From: Neobacillus sp. PS3-34
Lineage (GTDB): Bacteria; Bacillota; Bacilli; Bacillales; Cytobacillaceae
NCBI RefSeq assembly: GCF_030915465.1
Contig: NZ_CP133267.1
Span: 1,054,001-1,118,000, forward strand
Direction of reading: 5' to 3'
DNA length: 64,000 bases
Numbering within the stretch: position 1 is the first letter of the stretch; every line of letters begins with the position of its first letter. A model generated the notes under the pieces. That model saw nothing but the letters and a program-made list of their open reading frames with translations. It ran no database searches and had not been told where the DNA came from. The position numbers and the translations under genes are program-made. Below, piece after piece: positions 38,914 through 48,004 of this stretch.

Positions 38914-39074
38914 TATGACCTGCCCTTTTTTCCAAGTTTAGAGTTTCTGTTTGCTCCTTTTATTGCCTCTTCTCCATTTGCGAATTCGGCGGAGAACTCA
39001 GACTCCTGAATATTTTTATCAGGCGTTTTCGAATATTTTTCAACCGCATTTTTTTCAGCTTTTCGTTTTGCCAT
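38913..39074 (-). CDS. small basic protein with EFSAEF motif, candidate spore protein (53 aa)
   Basis: A 53-residue ORF beginning MAKRKAEKNAVEKYSKTPDK, with ESEFSAEFANG in the middle and a basic end. GGAGGG lies 6 nt before the ATG at 39074. It is translationally coupled to the next small gene. The EFSAEF segment is shared in form with that gene and resembles the cleavage site of spore SASPs. Gene reality is well supported, function inferred. Confidence 0.65.
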   Translation of the reverse strand: MAKRKAEKNAVEKYSKTPDKNIQESEFSAEFANGEEAIKGANRNSKLGKKGRS

Positions 39075-39214
39075 TATAAACCCTCCATTCATTTAACTCT
39101 GCTTTTATTTTGCGTGCTATCCCAATTCTTCATTCCTTTAAGTGCTTCCTGTTTTACAAATCCATTCCATTCATAAAAACGGAGAGATTTCAAAAAATAA
39201 ACAAAAGGAGCGAT

Positions 39215-39571
39215 ATGACAATGCAGAATAATAAAAATTCAAAAGATGAAAAAGTCAGTTTGGACGAAACTCTACCGCACCAGATTAATGCACCAAGCTT
39301 TAAAGGAACCGGGATTAAAATACAGCCTCCATTTGAAAATAGTTTTGGCGTTATTGTTGGGGATAGTAAGTACAGTTCTCCTCAGTCACCTCTTGAGAAC
39401 TGGAGTGCAGATACAGATCCAGCTGTAATGTCAGGGGATGAATGGATCCATCCGACAAATGATATTGGGTGGAATACAGCCGAAAACAGGGAACTGCTGG
39501 AACAGAAAAAACAACCCCAGGCATTTCCCTTCATGCACCCAACCAAAGATGTAAGCCATGGGAAGGATTAA
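39215..39571 (+). CDS. DUF3905-like protein
   Basis: 118 aa. The start is ATG 39215 (MTMQNNKNSKDEKVSLDETL), directly after AAAGGAG; the longer open frame upstream is spurious. Conserved-looking blocks are LPHQINAPSFKGTGI, DPAVMSGDEWIHPTNDIGWN and ENRELLE, which I recall from the DUF3905 family of sporeforming bacilli. Hydrophilic, no signal peptide. It neighbours spore genes, so a role in sporulation is plausible but unproven. Confidence 0.7.
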   Translation: MTMQNNKNSKDEKVSLDETLPHQINAPSFKGTGIKIQPPFENSFGVIVGDSKYSSPQSPLENWSADTDPAVMSGDEWIHPTNDIGWNTAENRELLEQKKQPQAFPFMHPTKDVSHGKD

Positions 39572-39686
39572 ATGATCCTTCTCCTTTTTCTTTTAATGAA
39601 TGTCATTTTCCATTTACACTCGAATAATGCCAGCTCCGATAAGTTTTTCCACTCATGAAATTTCAAAAGGAGTGTAACACTATTTA

Positions 39687-39705
39687 TACAGAGATATTCT
39701 CTGTA
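39687..39705 (+). promoter_or_regulatory. perfect inverted repeat in the leader of the ssp gene
   Basis: TACAGAGA-tat-TCTCTGTA, an 8-bp perfect inverted repeat 22 bp upstream of the ssp start codon and just before its GAAGGAG ribosome site. It may be a leader hairpin affecting message stability or a regulator site. I could not identify a convincing sigma-G promoter upstream. Confidence 0.45.
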
Positions 39706-39727
39706 ATGAATGAAGGAGATGATATAA

Positions 39728-39919
39728 ATGGCAAGAAGCAGCAATAAATTATTAGTGCCAGGAATTGAACAATACATGGATCAGGTAAAATATGAAATCG
39801 CCCAAGAATTTGGTGTTCAGTTGGGTTCAGATACAGTTTCAAGAGCTAATGGCTCCGTCGGAGGAGAAATTACAAAAAGACTTGTACAACAGGCTCAAGC
39901 CCAGCTATCCGGAAAGTAA
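39728..39919 (+). CDS. alpha/beta-type small acid-soluble spore protein
   Basis: 63 aa DNA-binding spore protein. The family blocks are both present: [20 protein letters not shown], containing the germination-protease site, and [17 protein letters not shown]. It coats DNA in the spore core and shields it from UV and heat. GAAGGAG precedes the ATG and a strong terminator follows. Expected sigma-G regulation is from family knowledge. Confidence 0.97.
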   Translation: MARSSNKLLVPGIEQYMDQVKYEIAQEFGVQLGSDTVSRANGSVGGEITKRLVQQAQAQLSGK

Positions 39920-39936
39920 AAAATTGAATATAAATG

Positions 39937-39968
39937 GAAAAAAGTCCGGCATAATCGCCGGACTTTTC
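39937..39968. terminator. bidirectional terminator between ssp and rsgI
   Basis: AAAAGTCCGGC-ataatc-GCCGGACTTTT, a perfect 11-bp stem with T-runs on both sides. Confidence 0.92.
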
Positions 39969-39976
39969 TATTTCTA

Positions 39977-41168
39977 TTACCTGTGTTTATTTTCATTTTT
40001 TTCTTCGTGTTTATTTTCATGTATTTCTTTATGTTTATCAACGTGGTTATTCATTTTGTCATTATATTTCCTTGAATTATGGTCTTGAGCATTTTCTTGC
40101 CCGTTACCATTTCCATGCCCATTTTTATTGGCATTGCCATGGCTGTCGTCATCTTCTTTATGCTTATCTTCGTTTGAAGCTGAATGCCCTTGCTTTTTTG
40201 TTTGGCCAGGGTTTGAGGAAGATGTCTTTTTATATTCCTTTTTTTATTCCCTTTCCCCTGGGGTTTTACCTTTATTTCTGTCTTTTTGATTTCGCTGGGG
40301 ATAAAGGTTTAATAGTTAAAGGAATATTTCGTTTGGATATGCCTTCTTTTTCCTTGTTGCCTTTTTCATCGTCCTCTTTCAGATCATTTTTTAATTCTGG
40401 TTTTGAAGGAAGGATCGACTTTACTTTTGTTTTTACTTGTGGGTGTTCTTCTGTTTTTTGAACAGGATTTTTTTCATGAACCTCTTTGTTGAAATGGGCA
40501 GGATTTTTAATTTCTTTATATTTCCCTGTTGTTACTCCCATTTTATGGGCATTTTCTAAATCCTTTTCCGTGCCACTAACAACCGTTAATTGAAGATGCT
40601 CATTTGATACTGCTTCTTCTATTTTTTGCATTTTCGTATTTAGCTGCTTTTCTGCCTCTGGTTCAGCCTTTTCAGTTCTTACAGTTGAAATCACTACCGT
40701 ATGGTTAGATTTTAAATATCCTTGTTTCTTTATCTCTATGAGGATATTTTCGGTAATTTTCGAAACATCTTCTTTCTTCCAATCGTCAATTTTCGTTAAA
40801 ATCCTTTTACCATCTTTATTAAATGCATTTAACTCAACCACCTGCATTTCTTTATTGACAGCCATTTCTATACTTGGATTAACATCAATTGACATGTAAG
40901 CGTAGGCCTGATTGCTTTTATAAATAGGAAGAAATGATGCACAGACGAGCACAAGGGCTGCAGCTGCAGTTGCAAGCCGCTTACCTTTAAAAAATTTCCC
41001 TATCGAAAACGAACCCCCTGTTCGTTCCCTCGCCACAGCTGGAAAAAAATGAACTTCTTCTCCAAGAACATATGCTTTATTTTGTTTCCGGGCACGCAAA
41101 AACTCACCATCAGGGGTTAATAATGTCAGAAAAACATCATCCATTTCCATAATGATTCCTTTTTTCAT
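39977..41168 (-). CDS. rsgI: anti-sigma-I factor RsgI (two frame breaks in the tail)
   Basis: A membrane anti-sigma factor of about 397 aa. The N-terminal RsgI domain (MKKGIIMEMDDVFLTLLTPD) is followed by one membrane helix (LATAAAALVLVCASFLPIY) and the outer conserved region AYAYMSIDVNPSIEMAVN. The open frame ends at 40272, but adding one A at 40283-40287 and one at 40227-40231 extends it as a hydrophilic His/Lys/Asn-rich tail (KHKEDDDSHGNANKNGHGNG) to a stop at 39977, right at the terminator. Its start overlaps the sigI stop by 4 nt, as expected for a sigma/anti-sigma pair. Confidence 0.88.
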
Positions 41169-41919
41169 GTTTCCAGCACCCCCTTAATATAATCCTTCAT
41201 ATAAACATAATCATTTGAATAAATAAGTGCAATTGCAATAATATATTTTCGGTTACGTTCGAGCGTTTTTCTACTTACGTCTACCAGCTGCTCAAGCTGT
41301 TTGATCGGCAGTTTTTTCTTTGTAAGGAGGATTTCCTTCAATTCCTCGTTTTCCACCAGGAGCCTTGCAGCTAAAATAGCGTTCTTTCTGGCATCAGCAT
41401 GTTTTGGAGACTGCTCAATGATTTCATTAAAGGATAAATCATATTTTAGCAGCATCTGTTGGAATTGCATTATTTCGTCCCTGCGGTGTTCCTGTTCTGT
41501 TTTTTTATTATATTCATGTATTGATAATTCATTTTCGATCAGGGTACCTGGAGAATCTTCATCCTGCATCTCTCTATTTAAATCGATGCTAATACTCTGG
41601 TTTCTGGATTGCTTGCGGATATAATCGATTACCCGTCTTTTAATCAATACTTCCGAAAAACTGAGTAAAGAGCTCCCCGCTCAGGAGAATATTTATCAAT
41701 TCCTTCATTGAATGCAATAAGGCCGATACTAAATTCATCGTCTGTTTCGTGAATGTATCTCTTGCAAACAGCCGACACGGTTTTAGCAATAAAAGGTTTG
41801 TAAGAGTCTATAATTTCATTCCGCAAAGCAGTATCACCATGCTGAATTAATGCAACCGACTCTTCTAGTGTTCTTTTTTTCTTTTTGGTCATAAACAATA
41901 AACCCAGCAATAGCCTCAC
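41165..41919 (-). CDS. sigI: RNA polymerase sigma factor SigI (frame broken)
   Basis: A sigma-70 family factor, about 251 aa, linked in B. subtilis to heat and cell-wall stress. Region 2 reads YKPFIAKTVSAVCKRYIHET and DDEFSIGLIAFNEGIDKYSP; one missing T at 41666-41668 breaks the frame, and repair gives LLLSFSEVLIKRRVIDYIRK. The C-terminal HTH-like part is VDVSRKTLERNRKYI. The start is uncertain: GTG 41919 (reading RLLLGLLFMTKKKKR) aligns best with the remembered B. subtilis start; ATG 41892 is the alternative. Confidence 0.88.
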
Positions 41920-41986
41920 CTCTCTATTCCAACCAATTATAACATACGGTAGGAGCTTATCTTTTTGTGGGGGTAACTGCATTTAG

Positions 41987-42016
41987 AAAAGATAGCCCCA
42001 GTTAAGGCTATCTTTT
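41987..42016. terminator. terminator after the DUF5667 gene
   Basis: The stem AAAAGATAGCC / GGCTATCTTTT with 8-nt loop lies downstream of the minus-strand stop at 42042. Confidence 0.85.
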
Positions 42017-42041
42017 CCTGTTTATTGTTCATTCTGAATAA

Positions 42042-43373
42042 TTAGTCATTGTGCTTTTCTTTACCATTTTCATGTGTACGGTGTTCTTCAACTTTCTTTA
42101 TTGGCTTAAGCTCTTGTTTAACAGTTTGTTTTACTTGTTTGATTTGCTGTTTAGCTGTTGTTTTTACTTCTTTAACTTGCTGTTTTTCAGTTTGGCGAAT
42201 TTTTTTCACTTCTTGCTTTGCAGCAGACTTTACTTGCTTCGCTTGTTGCTTTGCAGTTGTTTTCACTTGCTTTGCTTCTTTTTTAGCTTGGTGCTTTACT
42301 TGTTTTGCAGCAGTTTTTGCTTGTTTAGCTTCTTTTTTTGCAGTGTGCTTCGCTGCAACAGCTGCTTTTTTAACTTCTTTTTTGGATTCAGTCTTAACAT
42401 CTGAAGTGTCTTCAGTTGTTGTCGCAGGTTCAGTTGTTGTTGTTGTCGCAGGTGCAGTTGTTGTCGTTCCTGTGGTAGCAGTTGTACCAGTTGTTGTAGT
42501 TGCTGCAGGTGTATCAGTTTTCACTGTAGTTTCTGTAGCAGGAGCTTCAGTTTTTACTTCTTCAGCTTCTTTTTCCAACTTTGCTAATTTCTCAGCTAAT
42601 CTAGCGTAGGTTTTTTCAATATTTCTTTTTAATGCTGCTTTTGCCACAGGGTTTTGAACTTTATCCATTGCTGCAGTCAACGCAACAATATTTTGTGTAA
42701 GAACTTTTTCTACATCCTTAAGGTTAGAATTGTCAGTTGTAGTTTCATCCGTAGCTTTTTCTTCTGTTTTTGCTTCTTCTGTTTTTGCTTCTTCAGAATC
42801 TTTATCTTCCGTTTTTACTGCTGTTTCGTCTTGTTTATTCTGGTCATCAGCTTTTACTTCTTCAGTTTCAGCTTTTTCTGTTTCTTTTGCGTCGTCTTGC
42901 TTTACTTCAGTTGTTTTATCAGACTCTTCTTTTTTAACTTCTTCTTCTTTAGTTGAATCTTTTTGGTCTTCCATGATTTTATCTGCATTTTTCATTTCTT
43001 CAACAGAATCTTTAATTGCTTTCACAGCAGCTTCCTGGTCTCCTGCAGCGAAAAGTGCTTGAGCTTCAGCAAGGCGTTCAGTTGCAAAATTGGCAAGCAG
43101 TTTTGCTTCCTTTGAATCATCAGAAGTCAATGCAAGCTGGATTTTCTCAAGGGCAATTTTTACGAAATAGAAGAAATCTCCTGGTACTAGTGCTGGTGTC
43201 TCTGTCTTTACAGTTTCTGTAGCTGGAGCAGTTGTTTCTGATTTAACAGCAGTTGTATTTTCATCAGCAAATGCTGCGTTTCCGGCAGTAAGAGTGATTC
43301 CTCCAGCTAGGACAACAGCTAAAGCTCCCTTTGCGATTTTATGTAAGTCTTTATGGTTTGTTTGTTTTTTCAT
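42042..43373 (-). CDS. secreted DUF5667-type protein with Lys/Ala-rich repeat tail
   Basis: 443 aa. A Sec signal peptide (cleavage near TAGNAAFADE) is followed by a conserved helical block LVPGDFFYFVKIALEKIQLA of DUF5667 type (about residues 60-130), an acidic Glu/Lys/Thr linker, a second helical block, a Thr/Ala/Pro stretch, and a tail of about 110 residues with repeats such as KKEAKQVKTAAKQVKHQ. The tail is strongly basic and would form a long helix able to bind polyanions such as teichoic acid or DNA. No catalytic motif. Function unknown; it is next to sigI/rsgI. Confidence 0.8.
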   Translation of the reverse strand: MKKQTNHKDLHKIAKGALAVVLAGGITLTAGNAAFADENTTAVKSETTAPATETVKTETPALVPGDFFYFVKIALEKIQLALTSDDSKEAKLLANFATERLAEAQALFAAGDQEAAVKAIKDSVEEMKNADKIMEDQKDSTKEEEVKKEESDKTTEVKQDDAKETEKAETEEVKADDQNKQDETAVKTEDKDSEEAKTEEAKTEEKATDETTTDNSNLKDVEKVLTQNIVALTAAMDKVQNPVAKAALKRNIEKTYARLAEKLAKLEKEAEEVKTEAPATETTVKTDTPAATTTTGTTATTGTTTTAPATTTTTEPATTTEDTSDVKTESKKEVKKAAVAAKHTAKKEAKQAKTAAKQVKHQAKKEAKQVKTTAKQQAKQVKSAAKQEVKKIRQTEKQQVKEVKTTAKQQIKQVKQTVKQELKPIKKVEEHRTHENGKEKHND

Positions 43374-43540
43374 TTTTTATTCCACCTTATGTTTTTTTTC
43401 GCGGCCGCTTTTTCACTAAATGATTACGGACGGCAAGGAGGGGTTTGTGGGGGTGTCGAAAATAAATAAATTTTTAATAAAGCAAAAAAGCCTTACCCAG
43501 CCCTTGCAGGATAAAGCTTTTGCTATTAAAAATATTTGTA

Positions 43541-44006
43541 TTATTTGCTTTCAGGATGTCTGGCTAAAAGCAAAAATCTGAGAAAAAAACCAATCAGGAG
43601 TCCAGGAATTAAAAAAATCATTGGCAAAAAAACAGGCCCTGCATCACACCTACTATTACAACCTTGCTGGAATACATTAGTCCGATTGTGACAAAGTCGC
43701 CGAACACAAAAGGCAAAAATGACAGTTTTTCTTCGCCGGCATCGCGCTTCGATAAGCATCCCACAGTGCAAACATATATACACATGGATAAAACATCAGC
43801 CACTGGAAATTCGTTACCTTAAAGGCGATGTCTATCTCTCCGATAAAGCTGTATAAAATGGCTTGATTAAAATTGCTGAAAACATTAATAATAAATTCCA
43901 ATACGACAAACAAGATTCCTTTTATATACTGTCCGGCCAACAGCTGGCTGAATCCTGGCAAGGCTATATTCCACATGACTGCTTCTAGTTTATTAAGCTT
44001 TTTCAT
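43541..44006 (-). CDS. small membrane protein (two frame breaks)
   Basis: The open frame starts MKKLNKLEAVMWNIALPGFS at 44006 and reads three hydrophobic segments before losing frame near 43738-43750. A second frame carries EEKLSFLPFVFGDFVTIGLM, and a third, after one missing G at 43637-43639, gives PVFLPMIFLIPGLLIGFFLR and ends at 43541. Joined, they form a protein of about 155 aa with four or five membrane helices and a PGFSQLLAGQYIKG motif typical of small TM2-like membrane proteins. Function unknown. Confidence 0.6.
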
Positions 44007-44103
44007 TCTCCAACCCGCTTTGTTTTGGCAATTTTATTTTCTAATTTTTAGGATATCCATAAAAAAGCCAAATTAAAGCGATTTTTTTATTTTACTAAAA
44101 CAA

Positions 44104-45644
44104 TCATTTCTTTAGAAGCTTTAAATAGGTGCGCGCGAATGTGTTCCAGTCACGTTTTTTTTGAAAATAACTTTTAAAAAGCTTCAGAAATAATGGATAC
44201 TTTCCCTTATACGGGTACCACTGGATTTCATTATTTTTTCTGCCGCTGTCTTCGATAATCGCTTTTTCATGGCAAAAAATACGCAGACCGGCATCACCAT
44301 GATATCTGCCAATCCCGCTTTGCTTTGCTCCCCCAAATGGAAGGCCATGATTGGCTACTGTGATGATGGCATCATTAATGACAACTGCTCCTGAAATAAG
44401 CTTCCCAGCAACTCTTCGTGCCTTCAACAGATCCAAGGACCATACACTGGCGTTCAGCCCATAAATGGAGTCATTCGCGAGTGATACCGCCTCTTCCTCT
44501 GTATCAAATGGAATTACCGGCAAAAGCGGTCCAAAGGCCTCTTCCTGAATGATTTTCATATCCTGCACGACATTTGTTACAACAGTCGGGGGCAGGAACA
44601 TGCCTTCCTTCCAATCCTGCGGCTGAATTCCTGTTTCGAGGACCGCACCTCGCGATAGGGCTTCCTCCAGCTGTTCCTTTACGATTTGAATTTGTGATGG
44701 AAATGTCATTGAACCAATATCACTATTCTCGTCTGCCCCTTGTGTCAGACCCTCTACTTCATTTTTTAGCAAAGCTAAAAATTCATTGTACACCTTGCGC
44801 TCCACATACAGCCTTTCTGCACTCATACACACCTGTCCGCTGTTTGTAAAAGCGGCCAGGCGGCTCCCTTTGCTGCTCTTTTTAGATTAGCGTCAGCAAA
44901 GACAATCATTGGATCTTTCCCGCCTAGCTCAAGTGTAGTAGGTATCAGCCTTTTTGCAGCGGACTCCTGAATGATTTTCCCTGTCCTTACTGACCCGGTA
45001 AAGAAAATATAATCGGGGCTTCCATCAGTAAATGCGGCGCCTACCTCTTTACCTCCGTGGGCCACCTGGACCACTCCTTCAGGGAAGCCCGCTTTGGCAA
45101 AAAGGTCTTCGATACATTTCCCTACCAATGGAGTGACTTCAGACGGCTTTAATATGACAGTGTTTCCTGAAGCCAGTGCACTGATCATTGGAACAATGGC
45201 AAGCTGAAGAGGATAGTTCCAAGGAGAGATAACAAGGACAACTCCCCTTGGCATATACTCAACAAAAGATTTTTTTCCAATCAGCAATAAAGGTGTAGAA
45301 GCTTTTTGCCTTTTTAAAATCTTTTCCGCATGGGAGCATATATGGCTGATTGCATCCAGCGTAGGCATAATATCGGCAACCAATGCCTCTGTCAGGACTT
45401 TTCCTGTATCATCGGCAATTGTCCTTGCGATTTCCTCCATATGATCTGCCATATATTCTTTTAGCACTTTCAAATAGTTAAGCCGACTGGAAACTGGGAG
45501 GTTACTCCATCTCTCGAAGGCATTTCTTCCTTGCTGGTAAAATTGATCGACAAGATGCAGTGGAGTTTCATCAATCTCGCCAAGATGCTTTCCTGTTGCA
45601 GGGGCAAACACCTGAATTTTTTCACTGACTGAATGCACGTTCAT
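44104..45644 (-). CDS. aldehyde dehydrogenase family protein (frame broken)
   Basis: An NAD(P)-dependent aldehyde dehydrogenase of about 513 aa. Visible are VISPWNYPLQL, the catalytic Glu in TTLELGGKDPMIV, and, once one missing G at 44856-44857 is restored, the catalytic Cys in AFTNSGQVCMSAERLYV. The C-terminal LPFGGAKQSGIGRYHGD is also standard, with a longer tail than usual (YPLFLKLFKSYFQKKRD) resembling membrane-associated fatty-aldehyde dehydrogenases. It follows the SDR gene by 10 bp; the pair is probably co-transcribed. Confidence 0.9.
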
Positions 45645-45654
45645 TCACCTGACT

Positions 45655-46758
45655 TTAGATAATTTTTATTTGGTAGGCAGGGTTATCTTTATTTTTTATA
45701 TAAAATGAAATCATCGGAGAAATTCCATCACGAAAATCAGGGCATTGAATTCCTGATCCCTTTAAATCCTCCTGGGCTTGAGTACAGTCAAAACGTCCCA
45801 TCCATGTAAAATAATCAAGAGCCTCTTTTTCTACTCCAAGATATTTACGAACTGGCTTTAACGACAGCACTAATTTGGCCGCTGACAATGGCAGGCTCCC
45901 TTTAGGTTGTTTTTTGATCAGCTCTGCCATCAGCATTCTATAAAGCTCGGAAACAGGATAGGGCTTAGGATCGGTTAAATGATACGTTTTACCCGCCCCC
46001 TGCTCGAGAAAGGCCAAATAAGTCGTCGCTTCAATAATATAATCAATTGGAACAAGATTGACAACAGCATCTCCTTTTCCCATCGTCGGAATAATAGGAA
46101 GAAATTTCAAACGGTCGAGAAAATTCATAATAAAGTAAGGGCCGTCAAATTTGATGGTTTCACCAGTTTTTGAATGTCCCTTTACGATCCCCGGACGGAT
46201 GATTGTAATGGGAACTTCCCTTTTCAATTCCTCTACAAGCACTTCCGCTTTAAATTTCGTCTCTTCGTAATGGTTTTTAAAAGCCTTTGGAAGAATTAAT
46301 TCGGTTTCATAAAGCTTTCCTTCGCGTTTCCCCGCTACATATGCTGTACTGAAATACGTATATCTTTTTACATTTGGCAGTTTTTTTACCCATTCATTAA
46401 TATTTTTTGTCCCTACTACATTTACCTTATAAGCGATATCCCTTGGCACGGCAAGGTCATAGATCGCAGCCAGGTGAAAGATATGTGTAATTTGCTTCGC
46501 TAGGTGATTTTGCTCTTCGTCAGGTATTCCGAGCCCTGGCACGGTAATATCCCCTTCAATAATTTGGATTTGGTCATCTTCCAGCTTAAATTCCGCAACA
46601 ATTTCCTTCGCTTCACTCAATGCCTTTTGTCGCATGTCGGGCAGGACAAGGACAAAAACTTTTCCTTTCCCTTCATTCCTCTTTAATACCTGGCGAATCA
46701 ACTGATTGCAGATGAAGCCCGGAAAGCCTGTAAAAAAATAGCCCTTTTCCAAAATCAT
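45655..46758 (-). CDS. SDR-family NAD-binding reductase (male-sterility/NAD_binding_4 type)
   Basis: About 367 aa, extended SDR. The Rossmann motif TGFPGFICNQLIRQ is at the N-terminus, with a catalytic Tyr-Lys region near STAYVAGKREG and HYEETKFKAEVLVEEL. The TGFPGF form and NAD_binding_4 look recall fatty acyl reductases and related carboxylic-acid reductase domains, though that is inference. ATG 46758 touches the AAGAGGA site, so TTG 46752 (MEKGYFFTGFPGF) may be the true start. With the adjacent ALDH it could handle long-chain aldehydes. Confidence 0.78.
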   Translation of the reverse strand: MILEKGYFFTGFPGFICNQLIRQVLKRNEGKGKVFVLVLPDMRQKALSEAKEIVAEFKLEDDQIQIIEGDITVPGLGIPDEEQNHLAKQITHIFHLAAIYDLAVPRDIAYKVNVVGTKNINEWVKKLPNVKRYTYFSTAYVAGKREGKLYETELILPKAFKNHYEETKFKAEVLVEELKREVPITIIRPGIVKGHSKTGETIKFDGPYFIMNFLDRLKFLPIIPTMGKGDAVVNLVPIDYIIEATTYLAFLEQGAGKTYHLTDPKPYPVSELYRMLMAELIKKQPKGSLPLSAAKLVLSLKPVRKYLGVEKEALDYFTWMGRFDCTQAQEDLKGSGIQCPDFRDGISPMISFYIKNKDNPAYQIKII

Positions 46759-46865
46759 TCCTCTTTTCAAAAACATGATTATGTTCATTTTAGCCAGATA
46801 GAAAAACATTCGTCAAATACTTTACAGAAAATTCTGTAATAATAATAGATTAAAACTGTAATTTC

Positions 46866-46900
46866 AAAAAAAATGTGCCAGCCTTAATTGGCTGACACTG
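46866..46900 (-). terminator. terminator overlapping the end of the EAL gene
   Basis: On the minus strand GTGTCAGCC-aattaa-GGCTGGCAC is followed by ATTTTTTTTG; the stop codon lies in the loop. Confidence 0.85.
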
Positions 46901-47888
46901 TTTTATAAACAGGATTAGGAGAAGGCTTACCGATAAAGAAGCCTTGGGCAAGCTGGACACCGAGACTGCGGCAGTATTCCAGCTCTTCCTTTCTTTCAAT
47001 TCCTTCGGCGAGAACCGTTATATCCAATTCATTAGCCAATTCCATCACTTCTCCCAAGAACTGCTGTTTTCGTGATTCCTGATCACAAAATTGAATGAAT
47101 TGCCGGTCAATCTTCACAAAATCCGGATCGAGCATTTTTAACACTTCCAGAGTTGAATACCCAGCCCCGACATCATCAAGGGCTACTTTCATTCCTTCTC
47201 TTTTATATGTTTGCAATACTTTTTTCAGGTGGCCCATATCTTCAATTTGTTCGGATTCAACCACTTCAAAGACAAGATCTGCGGGGTCAATTGCATATTT
47301 ATTTACAAGGTGAAAAGTATGCTGCAGGCAAAAATCAGGATTATAAATAGTTGAAGGCAAGAAATTGATAAAACTCTTAACCCCTTTAGGGATAAAAAGA
47401 TTTTTGGCCCTTATGGCTGCTTCACGTGCCCTCTGGTCAAGGAGTGAAAGCATGCCTGCTTTTGCTGCTGTTGAAAACAAAGCTCCCGGCGAAATATCGT
47501 TATCTTCTTTTGTTCTCAGCAATGATTCATAACCAAATAGTTGATCGTCCTTCTGCAAATCAATAATTGGCTGTAAAAAACTGATGAGCTCTCCTGATTG
47601 AATAATGGAAATTGTATTTTTATTCTGCAGCTGGATAATCAGGCTTTTAAGCGGAATGCCCGCAGAAGGAATTTTTCTTTTCAAACAAAGCGCGGAAAGA
47701 GACTGATCCTGTGCTTTAGTTAATAGCTGTATTCGTTCAAGCAACTCTTGATGGTTATCATAAGGGATGTACCACCATCCGTCCCCATGTGGTTCAAGCT
47801 TGTAAGCAGATAAGTTTTCTGTGGTATTAATATACAGATAACCTTTTTCGTGGAGCAGAAACGAAATCCCGCATTGATTACAATACAT
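46884..47888 (-). CDS. EAL-domain cyclic-di-GMP phosphodiesterase
   Basis: 334 aa. A short N-terminal module with MYCNQCG precedes an EAL domain from about residue 95: GYESLLR (the EAL Glu), FINFLPS, FEVVESEQ, ALDDVGAGYS, DFVKIDRQF, AEGIERKEE and AQGFF. All of the usual metal and catalytic residues appear to be present, so activity is likely even though the motif reads ESL, not EAL. The N-terminal Cys pair hints at a metal- or redox-sensing input. Monocistronic. Confidence 0.88.
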   Translation of the reverse strand: MYCNQCGISFLLHEKGYLYINTTENLSAYKLEPHGDGWWYIPYDNHQELLERIQLLTKAQDQSLSALCLKRKIPSAGIPLKSLIIQLQNKNTISIIQSGELISFLQPIIDLQKDDQLFGYESLLRTKEDNDISPGALFSTAAKAGMLSLLDQRAREAAIRAKNLFIPKGVKSFINFLPSTIYNPDFCLQHTFHLVNKYAIDPADLVFEVVESEQIEDMGHLKKVLQTYKREGMKVALDDVGAGYSTLEVLKMLDPDFVKIDRQFIQFCDQESRKQQFLGEVMELANELDITVLAEGIERKEELEYCRSLGVQLAQGFFIGKPSPNPVYKTVSAN

Positions 47889-47965
47889 ACAAAATTTCCC
47901 CCAAAAGGACTAATTTTCTATTGCTATCATAGCAAACTAATTTAATTATTAATACCAATAAGCAC

Positions 47966-48001
47966 CAAAAAACGGCGAAACAAAAGCTTCGCCGTTTTTC
48001 T
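47966..48001. terminator. terminator of prfC
   Basis: The stem AAAAACGGCGAA / TTCGCCGTTTTT with a loop of about 8 nt lies immediately after the prfC stop codon. Confidence 0.88.
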
Positions 48002-48004
48002 TCT

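Noticed and set aside
42049..42609. Long plus-strand ORFs antisense to the DUF5667 gene
   Set aside because: They mirror the low-complexity Lys/Ala/Glu codons of the minus-strand gene, have no ribosome binding site, and give Phe/Val/Cys-rich nonsense.
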